64,000 bases of DNA from Martelella mediterranea DSM 17316 (GCF_002043005.1 NZ_CP020330.1:952501-1016500), one strand, 5' to 3'; counted from the stretch's first letter, positions 35,292-44,882 are shown. Numbers and translations: made by a program. The notes: generated by a model not told the origin, from the sequence alone.

Positions 35292-36911
35292 ATGAAGAGA
35301 CGAACCTTTCTGGCCCAGACCGCGGTTGGCGCGCTCGCCCTTTCCGGAATGGGCGGCGAGGCATTCGCGCAGCAGGCGGTCGAGCCGGGAAAGATGCCGG
35401 AGGCCAATGCAACGGTCGAGGCGTCAGCGCCGCCTCCCGATGCCTTCACTTTCGACACGCTTACCGAGCAGATGAAGGCCAGGGCCGGCGAGCCCTATCA
35501 GGAGCCGTCCCAGGAGGTTCCCGAGCCGTTCCGGGACCTTCAGTATGATGATTACCGCGCGATCCGTTACGATCCCAACAAGGCGATCTGGCGCGACCAG
35601 TCCGATTTCCAGCTTCAGGCCTTCGCGCTCGGCTGGCTGTTCAAGACGCCGGTCGATATCTACGAGGTCGCCGATGGCGCGGCGCAGAAACTCGAGTTCA
35701 CGGGCGATGACTTCATCTACCGCGCGCCGCTGGATGTCGAGCAGTTCCATGGCGTCAAGCTGCCGGGGGTCGCGGGCTTCCGGATCAACTATCCGCTGAA
35801 CCGACCGGAAGTCTCGGACGAGCTGATCTCGTTTCTGGGCTCGTCCTATTTCCGCGCGCTCGGCCAGAACAATCTTTATGGCCTTTCGGCGCGCGGGCTC
35901 GCGGTCAACACCGCGACCAGCCAGGGCGAGGAGTTTCCGCGGTTTTCCGCCTTCTACATCATGCGCCCGGGAACGGAGAACGACAAGATCACTGTCTTCG
36001 CCGCGCTTGACGGCCCGAGCGTGACCGGCGCTTACCGTTTCGTGATCACGCCGGGCAAGAACACGCGCATGGATGTCACCGCGCGACTCTTTTTCCGGAA
36101 CGATATCGAGCGTCTCGGCGTTGCCCCTATGACTTCCATGTTTCTGTTCGGGCCGGCCAACCATCATGCCTTCGATGACTACCGCGAGCGGGTTCATGAC
36201 AGCGAGGGCCTCAAGATCGTGCGGGCCGATGGAACGGAGTTGTGGCGCAATCTGCAGAATGCCAAGACGCTTGCCAATTCGTTCTTCGGCGAAACCAATC
36301 CGCGGGCGTTCGGCCTCTACCAGCGCCATCGCGCATTCGAGGATTATCAGGATGCAGAGGCCCATTACGAGCGGCGGCCTTCGCTTCTGGTGGAGCCGGT
36401 CGGAAACTGGGGCAAGGGCACGATTTCGCTTGTCGAGATCCCGACCGACAAGGAAGTCAACGACAATATCGTCTGCTTCTGGCAGCCGGAAGCGCCCGCC
36501 AAGAAAGGCGGATCGGCCGAATTCGGATACCGGCTGACCTGGGGCGCGATCGAGGAAGACCAGGCCAGGCTCGCCCGCGTCATCGATATTCGCAGCGGCG
36601 AGGGCGGCGTTTCGGGCGTGGCCAACGACGATGACGACGTGCGCAAGCTCGTGGTCGATTTCGCCGGCGGCCCGCTGGATGACATGGCGCCCGGCTCGGA
36701 ACTGCAGGAGCGCCTGCACATTACCAATGGCGAGGTCGTGCATTCCACGGTCTCGGCAATCAGAGGCCAGGGCGTCTGGCGTCTGGCAATCGATATCAAG
36801 CCCGCCGGCGACGCGCCGGTGGAAATTGTCGGGGCGCTGACGGACGGAAGCCGCGACGTGAGTGAAATCTGGTTATATCAGTGGAGAAAAGGCGATGACC
36901 AACCAAATTAA
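35292..36911 (+). CDS. opgG: Glucan biosynthesis protein OpgG (MdoG)
   Basis: A 539-residue periplasmic protein with a Tat-type signal (MKRRTFLAQTAVGALALSG). It works in backbone synthesis of osmoregulated periplasmic glucans. Family landmarks are FTFDTLTEQMKARAGEPYQEP near residue 50, YDDYRAIRYDPNKAIWRD, GVAGFRINYPLN, FLGSSYFRALGQNNLYGLSARGLAVNTA, MTSMFLFGPANHHAFDDYRERVHDSEGL and WRNLQNAK. The Tat signal is more typical of OpgD in enterics. Its 3' end overlaps a small ORF and opgH follows, as in the opgGIHC operon of Rhodobacter sphaeroides. Confidence 0.93.
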   Translation: MKRRTFLAQTAVGALALSGMGGEAFAQQAVEPGKMPEANATVEASAPPPDAFTFDTLTEQMKARAGEPYQEPSQEVPEPFRDLQYDDYRAIRYDPNKAIWRDQSDFQLQAFALGWLFKTPVDIYEVADGAAQKLEFTGDDFIYRAPLDVEQFHGVKLPGVAGFRINYPLNRPEVSDELISFLGSSYFRALGQNNLYGLSARGLAVNTATSQGEEFPRFSAFYIMRPGTENDKITVFAALDGPSVTGAYRFVITPGKNTRMDVTARLFFRNDIERLGVAPMTSMFLFGPANHHAFDDYRERVHDSEGLKIVRADGTELWRNLQNAKTLANSFFGETNPRAFGLYQRHRAFEDYQDAEAHYERRPSLLVEPVGNWGKGTISLVEIPTDKEVNDNIVCFWQPEAPAKKGGSAEFGYRLTWGAIEEDQARLARVIDIRSGEGGVSGVANDDDDVRKLVVDFAGGPLDDMAPGSELQERLHITNGEVVHSTVSAIRGQGVWRLAIDIKPAGDAPVEIVGALTDGSRDVSEIWLYQWRKGDDQPN

Positions 36912-37071
36912 CGGGTCGGATCAGAACATGGAATTCAGCCGGTTTCTTCCGGCGTCCGCGCCGCTTCCCATGCCCGAGCAGCTTCTTGAGCGCCCGCGCC
37001 GCCGCGGCGTGATCGCGACGATCCTGTCGCCGGTTCTCGTGTGGCAGCGCCCGCGCTCGGCACGGCTCTAG
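36895..37071 (+). CDS. Small protein in the opgI position between opgG and opgH
   Basis: A 58-residue ORF starting at ATG 36895, overlapping the opgG stop by 17 bp in another frame, with GTGGAGAAAAGGCG just before it. The sequence includes FSRFLPASAPLPMPEQLLERPRRRGVIATILSP and a basic Trp-containing end. It has one weak hydrophobic stretch and no signal peptide. Its place matches opgI of the R. sphaeroides opgGIH-opgC operon, whose function is unknown; I infer equivalence from order only. The MPEQ-type region resembles the cytoplasmic N-terminus of longer OpgH proteins, which this short OpgH lacks, so it may be a split-off piece. Confidence 0.65.
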   Translation: MTNQINGSDQNMEFSRFLPASAPLPMPEQLLERPRRRGVIATILSPVLVWQRPRSARL

Positions 37072-37145
37072 AAACCGGAAGATAACTTTTCCGGACGGCG
37101 TCTCGCTTTCAACGGCGAGGCCCGCAAGGATTAAAGGGATAACCG

Positions 37146-38957
37146 ATGCTGGCCTTCAGACGGACCTTTTCGATCGTATTCGCCGCAATCATCGCGATTG
37201 CGGCGTCTCGCATCGCGATGGACGTTTTCTTCGCCGACGGCGCCGACTGGGTCGACTTCGTGCGGATCGCGCTTTGCGCTGCGACCGCCGCCTGGATCGC
37301 CTGGGGCGCGGCGCTCGGCATTGGCGGCCTGATCGGTCGCCGGTTCAAGACGCCGCCGCGCGCCTCGCTTGCCGAAAGCGGCCAGGCGGCAAAGACCGCC
37401 ATCCTGATCCCGGTCTATAACGAGGACCCGCGCGCGACGTTCTCGTCGGCCGCCGCCATGGCGCATTCGCTGGCGCAAACGCCCTATGCCGGGCTTTTCG
37501 ATATCGCCATCCTCTCCGACAGCCGCGACCCCGAGGTGATCGCGCAGGAGGAGGCGTGGTTCCTCACCCTTCACGCCGACATGCCGCGCGAGATCGGCGC
37601 GTTCTATCGCCGCCGCACCGACAATACCGGCAAGAAAGCCGGCAATATCGGCGATTTCGTCCGCCGCCACGGCGCGCGCTACCCCTATATGCTGATCCTC
37701 GACGCCGACAGCCTGATGGAAGGCGAGACGATCGTGGAAATGCTGCGCCGGATGGAAGCCGAGCCAAGGCTTGGCCTGTTACAGACTCTGCCCAAGATCA
37801 TCGCGTCGAAGACCTGGTTCGCCCGCGCCCTGCAGTTTTCCGCCGGCCTGTTTTCGCCGATGTTCACCCGCGGCCTTGCCCGTATCCAGGGCGAGGAAGG
37901 CCCGTTCTGGGGCCATAACGCCATGGTGCGCACCAATGCCTTTGCCGAAAGCTGCGGCCTGCCGGCGCTTTCCGGCGCGCCGCCCTTCGGCGGCCATATC
38001 CTGAGCCACGACTATGTCGAGGCGGCGCTCTTGCGGCGTCAGGGATGGATCGTGCGTGTCGATCCTGATCTCGAGGGCTCCTACGAGGAAGGGCCGCAAA
38101 ACGCGATCGACTACGCCAAACGCGACCGCCGCTGGTGCCAGGGCAACCTCCAGCATATCCGCCTTTTGACCGCGCCCGGCCTGCATGGCTGGAACCGCTT
38201 CACCTTTCTGCAGGGCGTGATGGCCTATATCAGCTCGCCGCTGTGGATGGCCTTCATCGTCGCCTCGATCGTCGCGCCGCTGTTTGCGCCCGCGATCGAC
38301 TATTTTCCAAGCCCCTATCTGCCAGCGATCTTTCCGCGGGCCGAGACCGCGCTCGCGGTCACGCTGCTGGTCGGCGTCGGCGGTCTGCTGATCGGGCCGA
38401 AACTGCTGATCGCGCTGCGCGCCGGGCTTTCCGGCGAAGCGCGCCGTTTCGGGGGCTTTTTCCGGGTGTTCCTGTCCACGCTCGCGGAAATCATCTGGTC
38501 GTCGCTGCTCGCGCCGATCACGCTGATGTATCAAAGCCGTTCGGTGATGCAGGTGATCTTCGGCATGGATGGCGGCTGGCCGTCTTCCGACCGCGAGGGC
38601 CAGACGCTGAAATTCGGCGAAGCCTTCCGGGCAAGCTGGTGGATCGTGCTGACCGGCATTCTGACGCTCGTCGGCTCGTGGACGCTCGCGCCGGACCTGT
38701 TCTGGTGGCTGACGCCGATTGCCGGTCCGCAGATTATCGCCCCGCTGCTGATTGCCGCCAGTTCATCGCCGGCGAGCGGGCGGTTCGCGTATCACTGCCA
38801 GCTGTTCCGCACGCCCGAGGAACTGGCGCGTCCGGCGATCGTCAGGGAACGCGACCGCGTTCTTGCGCGTTGGAACGAGAGACCGGTTGTTGACCGGGAG
38901 ATCGCCGCGCCGAGGACGGATGCAATCGAGCCCGCCTATTCGGCCGCGCAGGGATAA
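37146..38957 (+). CDS. opgH: Glucan glucosyltransferase OpgH (MdoH)
   Basis: A 603-residue inner-membrane GT2 enzyme that makes the beta-1,2-glucan backbone from UDP-glucose. Two N-terminal helices (about 5-25 and 40-60) precede the catalytic domain, with AILIPVYNEDPR, ILSDSRDPEV, YMLILDADSLMEG (DxD), ILSHDYVEAALLRRQGW and the terminal RDRRWCQGNLQH. Four to five helices follow, ending near residue 560. At 603 residues it is shorter than E. coli OpgH (about 847), mainly lacking the long cytoplasmic N-terminus, as in R. sphaeroides. A hairpin (37075-37094) lies in the 74-bp gap after the small ORF. Confidence 0.95.
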   Translation: MLAFRRTFSIVFAAIIAIAASRIAMDVFFADGADWVDFVRIALCAATAAWIAWGAALGIGGLIGRRFKTPPRASLAESGQAAKTAILIPVYNEDPRATFSSAAAMAHSLAQTPYAGLFDIAILSDSRDPEVIAQEEAWFLTLHADMPREIGAFYRRRTDNTGKKAGNIGDFVRRHGARYPYMLILDADSLMEGETIVEMLRRMEAEPRLGLLQTLPKIIASKTWFARALQFSAGLFSPMFTRGLARIQGEEGPFWGHNAMVRTNAFAESCGLPALSGAPPFGGHILSHDYVEAALLRRQGWIVRVDPDLEGSYEEGPQNAIDYAKRDRRWCQGNLQHIRLLTAPGLHGWNRFTFLQGVMAYISSPLWMAFIVASIVAPLFAPAIDYFPSPYLPAIFPRAETALAVTLLVGVGGLLIGPKLLIALRAGLSGEARRFGGFFRVFLSTLAEIIWSSLLAPITLMYQSRSVMQVIFGMDGGWPSSDREGQTLKFGEAFRASWWIVLTGILTLVGSWTLAPDLFWWLTPIAGPQIIAPLLIAASSSPASGRFAYHCQLFRTPEELARPAIVRERDRVLARWNERPVVDREIAAPRTDAIEPAYSAAQG

Positions 38958-38962
38958 CGCCT

Positions 38963-40150
38963 TTGGACGCAAACAGGAGCAAGGCCGCCGCCCCGACGGC
39001 CCCGGTGAAAAGCAAGCGCGATCCGCGCCTCGATGTTCTGCGCGGTCTGGCGCTGATCATCATCTTCATCGACCATGTGCCGGAAAACCTCTACTCGTTC
39101 TACACCATGCGGATGTATGGTTTCTCCGATGCGGCAGAAGCCTTCGTTCTGATCTCGGGCATTTCGGCGGGCCTTGCCTATAGCGGCCGGTTCGTCGCCG
39201 GCTCGCTGATGGAGACGGCGAAACGCATCTGGCGCCGGGCCGGCACGATCTATGGCGCGCATCTGTTCTCCACGCTCGTGGTTCTGGCGCTTGCGACGCC
39301 GTTCCTGGTCCGCTTCGGCATGGAGGAGTTCGCCGAGTTGAACGGGCTGTCATGGCTTTGGAAGCAGCCGCTCGGCACGGTCGCCGGCTCGGCTCTGCTC
39401 ACTTATCAGGTCAGCTATTTCAACATCCTGCCGCTTTATATCGTGCTGTTTGCGGCCCTGCCGGCGCTGCTATTGCTTGGCAAGCGCAGCATCGGCCTGA
39501 TGCTGTCGGTCTCGTTCGCGGTCTGGCTTGTGGCGCGCTATTTCGAGGTCCGGCTGCCGGCCTATCCGGCCGACTGGGCCTGGTTCTTCAATCCGTTCTG
39601 CTGGCAGTTGCTGTTTGCGATCGGCCTTGCGGTCGGCATCGCCAACCGGCGCGGCAAGGCGCTGGTCGCGTTTCACCCCGCCCTTTACGCTGCCTGCGTC
39701 GCCTTCGTGGTCTATGCCTTGTGGTGGCGGCTGATCGGGGAGTATAATTTCCCGTTCCCCGCCTTCATGCCGGACTTCATCGCCGATACCAGCAAGGAAT
39801 GGCTCAGCCTGCCGCGCATCGCCCACATTCTGGCGCTCGCCTATATCGTGGTTTACATGCCGGGGCTCAAACGCCTCCTGTCGCTGCCGGTCTTCGAGCC
39901 GATCAATGTCATGGGCCGGGCGAGCCTCGCCACCTTCGTCACCGGCTCGCTGACCGCCTTCGCGTTTCAGATCCTGCGCGAAATGACCGGCGTTACGGTT
40001 CTGGGGGATACTCTGCTGCTGCTGGCGGGCATCGCGATCCAGTATTTCGCCGCCCGCACGGCGCTTGCCCGCGCCGGCAAGGCCAGGGCTGCGGCGATAC
40101 CGGCCGCGATCACGCCGCCGCCGGAGGCCGCCATCAAGCGGTCAGGCTGA
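38963..40150 (+). CDS. opgC: Periplasmic glucan succinyltransferase OpgC
   Basis: A 395-residue membrane protein with about ten helices of the OpgC type. It adds succinyl groups to periplasmic glucans at the inner membrane. The opening RDPRLDVLRGLALIIIFIDHVPENLYSFYTMRMYGFSDAAEAFVLISG contains the conserved His of this acyltransferase superfamily. The start appears to be TTG at 38963, 5 bp after the opgH stop with AGGG before it; no ATG lies before the conserved part. The gene closes the opgG-I-H-C set and overlaps the convergent MFS gene by 9 bp at its stop. Confidence 0.92.
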   Translation: MDANRSKAAAPTAPVKSKRDPRLDVLRGLALIIIFIDHVPENLYSFYTMRMYGFSDAAEAFVLISGISAGLAYSGRFVAGSLMETAKRIWRRAGTIYGAHLFSTLVVLALATPFLVRFGMEEFAELNGLSWLWKQPLGTVAGSALLTYQVSYFNILPLYIVLFAALPALLLLGKRSIGLMLSVSFAVWLVARYFEVRLPAYPADWAWFFNPFCWQLLFAIGLAVGIANRRGKALVAFHPALYAACVAFVVYALWWRLIGEYNFPFPAFMPDFIADTSKEWLSLPRIAHILALAYIVVYMPGLKRLLSLPVFEPINVMGRASLATFVTGSLTAFAFQILREMTGVTVLGDTLLLLAGIAIQYFAARTALARAGKARAAAIPAAITPPPEAAIKRSG

Positions 40151-41680
40151 GCTTCCGGCCTTGGCCGGCGCGCCGAGCAGCATCGGCCGCAGCGCAAGGG
40201 CGGCGACAAGGCCGATCAGACAGACGACGGCCGCAAACATGAACAGCATGGTGAATGTATCGCCGTAACCGCCGATCGCCAGCGCGCGGGCAGGCTCCGG
40301 CAATGCGGCGATGGCCGTGGGAGAAAGCTCCGTAAGCGATCCGACGCCCGGAATGGACGCGGAACGGCCAAGGCCATGGGCCAGGATCGCGCCGTAGATG
40401 GAAATGCCGGCGGATGCCCCCACCATGCGCGACAGCGTCACCGTGCCGGTAGCGGCCCCGACATCGCCGCCGCGCGCGGCGTTTTGAACGCCAAGCACCG
40501 GCACCTGCTGGCCGAAGCCGATGCCGAGCCCGTGCAGGCCGAGGATCACCGCCATCAGCGCCAGCGGCGCGGAGACGGCAAACAGCGATAGCGTCACAAA
40601 GGCCAGCGTCGAGATCGACAGGCCGAGAATGGCAAATGGCCGGTATCGTCCGGTGATCGACATCAGCCGCCCGCCGGTGAGCGCGCCGACAGCGAGGCCG
40701 ATGGTGACCGGAATGAAGAACAGGCCCGCCGCCGTGGGCGAGAGCCCGTGAACGGTCTGCAGGAACAAGGCGAGATAATTGACCATGCCGATCGCGATGC
40801 TGCCGCTGGCGATCGAGACGATCAGAAGCAGCACGACAGTCCGGTTGGAAAACAGCGAGAGCGGGATCATCGGCTCGGGCGCGCGCCGTTCCACCATCAC
40901 CCACAGGGCGGTGAGCACGGCGACGGCTGCCACCACGCCGAGGCTTTCAGGCGACAGCATCGAGCCGAAGATTTCGCCGGAATCGCACCACAGCACGATC
41001 CCCGTCACCATCAGCGCCAGAAGCAGCGCGCCGAGGAAATCGATCTTCGGCCTGCGCCCGGTCTTGCGGTTGGGGAGAAGGATGTGGAGGCCCACCAGCA
41101 CGACAAGCCCGACCGGCAGGTTGACGAGAAAGATCGAGCGCCAGCCGAAAGCGGCCGTCATCGTGCCGCCGAGGATCGGGCCGAGCGCGCCCGACGTCAT
41201 CAGCACAAGGCTGGCATAGCTCTGGTACTTGGCCCGTTCGCGCGCGGGAAACAGGTCGGCGTTGAGCGAGAAGATCGACACCATCAGCCCGCCGCCGCCG
41301 AAACCCTGGAGAACGCGCGCGGCGATCAGCGTGTTCATCGAGACCGCCAGCCCGCAGGTTAGCGATCCGACCAGAAAGATCACGATTGCCGCCATCAGCA
41401 CATATTTTCGCCCGATAAGATCGCCAAGCTTGCCGTAGATCGGCATCACCGCGCAGGACGCCAGCAGATAGGCCGAGGCGACCCAGCCGAACCGCTCGAC
41501 GGCGCCGAACTCGCCGACGATGGTCGGCAGCGCGGTGGAGACGATCTGGTTGTCGAGGGTCGCCAGGAACATCGACATCAGCAGGAACAGGAAGGCGATG
41601 ACCCGACGACGCGGATGCTCTACCAGCGAGACGAACGGGCTTTGTTGGTCCATGGGCGGGGCTGTCTCAGTGGAACGCAT
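40142..41680 (-). CDS. MFS multidrug efflux transporter, DHA2 family (14 helices)
   Basis: A 512-residue drug:proton antiporter. The first helix (FLFLLMSMFLATLDNQIVSTALPTIVGEFG) carries the DHA2 motif with Asp. Motif A is KLGDLIGRKYVLMAA, and motif C follows in GALGPILGGTMTAAFGWRSIFLVNLPVG. About 14 helices are predicted. The start is at 41680 (MRSTETAPP), with MDQQSP at 41653 possible; a longer reading through the marR gene is rejected. It is divergent from a MarR regulator 94 bp away, the usual arrangement of a repressor and its efflux target. Confidence 0.93.
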   Translation of the reverse strand: MRSTETAPPMDQQSPFVSLVEHPRRRVIAFLFLLMSMFLATLDNQIVSTALPTIVGEFGAVERFGWVASAYLLASCAVMPIYGKLGDLIGRKYVLMAAIVIFLVGSLTCGLAVSMNTLIAARVLQGFGGGGLMVSIFSLNADLFPARERAKYQSYASLVLMTSGALGPILGGTMTAAFGWRSIFLVNLPVGLVVLVGLHILLPNRKTGRRPKIDFLGALLLALMVTGIVLWCDSGEIFGSMLSPESLGVVAAVAVLTALWVMVERRAPEPMIPLSLFSNRTVVLLLIVSIASGSIAIGMVNYLALFLQTVHGLSPTAAGLFFIPVTIGLAVGALTGGRLMSITGRYRPFAILGLSISTLAFVTLSLFAVSAPLALMAVILGLHGLGIGFGQQVPVLGVQNAARGGDVGAATGTVTLSRMVGASAGISIYGAILAHGLGRSASIPGVGSLTELSPTAIAALPEPARALAIGGYGDTFTMLFMFAAVVCLIGLVAALALRPMLLGAPAKAGSSA

Positions 41681-41708
41681 CGCCGATACATGTGCTGAAA
41701 GCAAATAT

Positions 41709-41738
41709 TTGTCAACAGCATGGATATGCACTATGCAT
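41709..41738 (+). promoter_or_regulatory. marR promoter overlapping a palindromic operator
   Basis: TTGTCA (41709-41714), a 17-base spacer and TATGCA (41732-41737) form a promoter facing marR. Over it lies the imperfect palindrome ATGGATATGCACTATGCAT (41720-41738; arms ATG-ATA / TAT-CAT). A MarR dimer bound here would block both divergent genes. Confidence 0.55.
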
Positions 41739-41774
41739 GTTTCAAATTTTCCGATGATCTGATAGACAGAGAGC

Positions 41775-42314
41775 ATGGACGAAAAGCGCGACACGACAGC
41801 CCCGGACCAGGCCGATGCCATGCAGCGGATTTCCGACACCATGACGCAGCAGCGGCTGATGATGCGCCGCCGCATCATCGGGCGGATCGCGATCGCCAAT
41901 GTCGCGCCGGCGCTGGAAATCACCCATCTCGATGTGCTTGACGTGGTCCATCGCGCCGGCGAGAATGACCGCGCGACGATCGGCTCGGTGGCCGACGGCA
42001 TGCGGATCGACCCTTCGCGCGCAAGCCGGATCGTCGCCGAACTCGTTTCCCAGAACGTGCTGGAACGCCGCGTCTGCCAGAACGACGCCCGCCGTTCGAT
42101 CCTGGTGATCACACCGAAAGGCAGGGCGCTGCTGAACGAGGTGCACGCGGTGAAGCGGCGGCTTCTGGAAAGCGTCACGGAAAACTGGTCGGCCGATGAC
42201 CTTGACACGTTTTCCAAGCTCTATCAGCGCTTCGTCGACGGCCTCGAGGACTATGCCCGCGACCATGCCGGCGAAGCCGCCGAGATCGCGCCCAAGGCCC
42301 GCACCGCGAGCTGA
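41775..42314 (+). CDS. MarR-family transcription regulator
   Basis: A 179-residue winged-helix repressor. The HTH spans about 65-110 (VAPALEITHLDVLDVVHRAGENDRATIGSVADGMRIDPSRASRIVAELVSQNVLERRVCQNDARRSILVITPKG), with the MarR wing RxxxxxDxRR present as RRVCQNDARR. The helical ends make the dimer interface. It should repress the divergent DHA2 efflux gene and itself, released by phenolic or drug ligands. A Cys in the wing (VCQNDARR) might give redox sensitivity; this is speculation. Confidence 0.92.
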   Translation: MDEKRDTTAPDQADAMQRISDTMTQQRLMMRRRIIGRIAIANVAPALEITHLDVLDVVHRAGENDRATIGSVADGMRIDPSRASRIVAELVSQNVLERRVCQNDARRSILVITPKGRALLNEVHAVKRRLLESVTENWSADDLDTFSKLYQRFVDGLEDYARDHAGEAAEIAPKARTAS

Positions 42315-42407
42315 GCAGAACTGACCGGGCGGGGATCGACAGGCGAACACGCCCGGGCGTGCGTGCCACCCTTCCCTTTGGCCCCGATCCGCTCTATTGC
42401 GTAGGCG

Positions 42408-43058
42408 ATGAACGAGACCTTCACGATATTGCTGGGCGGCGCGCTTACGGTTGACGACCGGGTGCTGGCGCTTGTGGCCGGAAGCCGGGTGATCGCCGCC
42501 GATGGCGGCATGCGCCATGCCGGGGCGTTGGGCGTGAAGCCGGAAGTCTGGGTCGGGGATTTCGATTCCACCGATGCAGCACTTGTGGCGCGCTTTCCGG
42601 ACATCACGCGCAAGAGCTTCCCGCCCGCCAAGAACCTGACAGACGGCGCGCTTGCAATCGAGGAGGCGCTGCAGCGGGGCGCTCGGCGGATCGTGATGGC
42701 CGGCGCGCTGCAAGGCGAGCGCACCGATCACGGGCTGATGAACCTGCTGCTCGCCGTCCGGTTGGCCGGCGATGGCATCGAGATCGTGCTGACCTCGGGT
42801 GAAGAAGAGGCCCATCCCCTGCTTGCCGGCGAGACGGTGGTGGAGATGCCGGAAGGCGCGCTGTTTTCCGTGCTCGGCGTTTCGGATCTTGCCGGCCTTT
42901 CGATCGGCAATGCCGTCTACCCGCTTGAGGATTTCGCCCTGCCCTTCGGCGCGGCGCGCGGCGTCTCCAACAAGGCGAAGGGCGGGCCGGTGCGCTTCGG
43001 CTTGAAAAACGGTTCGGGGATCATCATTCTCCGCCCGCATGATTTTTCGGGAGTATGA
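42408..43058 (+). CDS. thiN: Thiamine pyrophosphokinase
   Basis: A 216-residue enzyme that turns thiamine and ATP into thiamine diphosphate. Motifs are VIAADGGMRHA, VWVGDFDSTD, KNLTDGALAIEEAL and AGALQGERTDHGLMNLLLA, followed by a thiamine-binding C-terminal beta domain (GALFSVLGVSDLAGLSIGNAVYPLEDFALPFGAARGVSN). With thiBPQ in the same window it gives a salvage route: import of thiamine and direct pyrophosphorylation. It is 6 bp upstream of the ABC-F gene and probably co-transcribed. Confidence 0.93.
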   Translation: MNETFTILLGGALTVDDRVLALVAGSRVIAADGGMRHAGALGVKPEVWVGDFDSTDAALVARFPDITRKSFPPAKNLTDGALAIEEALQRGARRIVMAGALQGERTDHGLMNLLLAVRLAGDGIEIVLTSGEEEAHPLLAGETVVEMPEGALFSVLGVSDLAGLSIGNAVYPLEDFALPFGAARGVSNKAKGGPVRFGLKNGSGIIILRPHDFSGV

Positions 43059-43064
43059 GGCGTT

Positions 43065-44882
43065 ATGCCGCCGATTTTGAAACTGGACGATATTCATCTG
43101 AGCTTCGGCGGAACGCCGCTGCTTGCCGGCGCGGGCCTGCAGGTCGAACCGGGCGACCGGATTTGCCTTGTCGGGCGCAACGGTTCGGGCAAGTCGACGC
43201 TTCTGAAGATCGCCGCCGGTCTGGTCGAGGCGCAGTCGGGCGAAATCTTCCGCCAGCCCTCGGCCACCATCCGTTATCTCGAACAGGCGCCGGATTTCTC
43301 CGGCTATGCCACGGTCGAGGCCTATGTCGCGGCGGGGCTTGCGCCCGGTGACGAACGCTACCGCGCCGACTACATGATGGAGCATCTCGGCATTTCGCCC
43401 TCGGCCGACCCGAAAAAACTCTCCGGCGGCGAGGCGCGGCGGGCCGCGCTTGCCCGGGTGCTCGCGCCCGAACCCGATATCCTGCTGCTCGACGAGCCGA
43501 CCAACCATCTCGACCTCACCACCATCGAATGGCTGGAAGAAGAGCTTGCCGGCACGCGCTCGGCCATGGTGCTGATCTCGCATGACCGGCGCTTTCTCGA
43601 AAACGTCTCGACCGCCACCGTCTGGCTCGACCGCGGCATCGCGCGGCGGATGGACCGGGGCTTTGCCCATTTCGAGGAATGGCGCGACAAGGTGCTGGAG
43701 GAGGAAGAGGCCGAGCAGCACAAGCTGGCGCGCGCGATCGTGCGCGAGGAGCACTGGCTGCGCTATGGCGTGACCGCAAGGCGCAAGCGCAACATGCGCC
43801 GTCTCGGCGAACTGCACGACATGCGCGCCCGGCATCGCGGCCACCAGGGCCCGCAGGGCACCGTCAACGCCACGGTCAGCGATGTGCGCGAAAGCGGCAA
43901 GCTGGTGATCGAGGCGGAGAACATCACCAAATCCTTTGGCGAACGGACGATCGTGAAGCCGTTTTCGCTCAGGGTTTCGCGCGGCGACCGCATTGGTCTC
44001 GTCGGCCCGAATGGGGCGGGCAAGACCACGCTTCTGAAGATGCTCACCGGCCAGCTTGCGCCCGACAGCGGCTGGGTGCGCCTCGGCGTCAATCTGGAGA
44101 TCGCCGTGATCGACCAGAAGCGCGAGGAACTCGACCCCGACGACACGCTGGCGCATTACCTCACCGACGGGCGCGGCGACACGTTGCTGGTCAATGGCGA
44201 GCAACGCCATGTCGCGGGCTACATGAAGGACTTCCTGTTCCAGCCGGAACAGGCGCGCACGCCGATCCGCAACCTCTCCGGCGGCGAACGCGCGCGGCTG
44301 ATGCTGGCGCGCATCCTGGCGCGGCCGGCGAACGTGCTGATCCTCGACGAGCCGACCAACGATCTGGACATCGAGACGCTGGATCTGCTGCAGGAGATCG
44401 TCGCCGGTTTTGCCGGCAGCGTCATTCTCGTCTCTCATGACCGTGATTTCCTCGACCGTACCGTCACCTCGACGATCGCGCCGGCCAATCCGCTGTCGCC
44501 GGATGGCGAATGGCTGGAATATGCCGGCGGCTATTCCGACATGATGGCCCAGCGCAAGGGGGCTGCCGCCGAGGCCAGGGCGGCCGAAAAGAAGGAAAAA
44601 CAGGCCGCCCGGGAGAAGGCCGCGCCCGAACCCGCCAAGGCGAAAGGAAAACTGTCCTACAAGCAGAAATTCGCGCTCGAAAACCTGCCGAAGGAAATGG
44701 CGAAGATCGAGGCGGATATCGCCAGGCTCGAGGAACGCATGGCCGACCCGCAATTCTTCGCCCGCGATCCAGACGGTTTCTCCAAGGCCGCGAAAGTGCT
44801 GGAACGCGAGCGTGCGACGCTCGCCGCCAAGGAAGAGGAATGGCTGGAGTTGGAAATGCTGCGCGAGGAACTGGAGGGCTGA
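43065..44882 (+). CDS. ABC-F family ATPase (Uup-like)
   Basis: A 605-residue cytoplasmic protein with two ABC domains and no membrane part. The first has GRNGSGKST, LSGGEARRAALARVL and LLLDEPTNHLD; the second has GPNGAGKTT, LSGGERARLMLARIL and LILDEPTNDLD. The linker (about 220-265) is short and basic, and the C-terminus is a charged coiled-coil (about 500-605), which favours the Uup subgroup over EttA. ABC-F proteins act on ribosomes at the E site or on DNA junctions. The stop overlaps the start of the next gene (TGATG). Confidence 0.93.
   Translation: MPPILKLDDIHLSFGGTPLLAGAGLQVEPGDRICLVGRNGSGKSTLLKIAAGLVEAQSGEIFRQPSATIRYLEQAPDFSGYATVEAYVAAGLAPGDERYRADYMMEHLGISPSADPKKLSGGEARRAALARVLAPEPDILLLDEPTNHLDLTTIEWLEEELAGTRSAMVLISHDRRFLENVSTATVWLDRGIARRMDRGFAHFEEWRDKVLEEEEAEQHKLARAIVREEHWLRYGVTARRKRNMRRLGELHDMRARHRGHQGPQGTVNATVSDVRESGKLVIEAENITKSFGERTIVKPFSLRVSRGDRIGLVGPNGAGKTTLLKMLTGQLAPDSGWVRLGVNLEIAVIDQKREELDPDDTLAHYLTDGRGDTLLVNGEQRHVAGYMKDFLFQPEQARTPIRNLSGGERARLMLARILARPANVLILDEPTNDLDIETLDLLQEIVAGFAGSVILVSHDRDFLDRTVTSTIAPANPLSPDGEWLEYAGGYSDMMAQRKGAAAEARAAEKKEKQAAREKAAPEPAKAKGKLSYKQKFALENLPKEMAKIEADIARLEERMADPQFFARDPDGFSKAAKVLERERATLAAKEEEWLELEMLREELEG

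Noticed and set aside
40142..42217. A 691-residue reading frame covering the MFS gene and the marR gene on the opposite strand
   Set aside because: The first 179 codons lie antisense to marR and are Arg/Ser-rich without family resemblance. The true transporter begins at 41680, next to a proper divergent promoter region.
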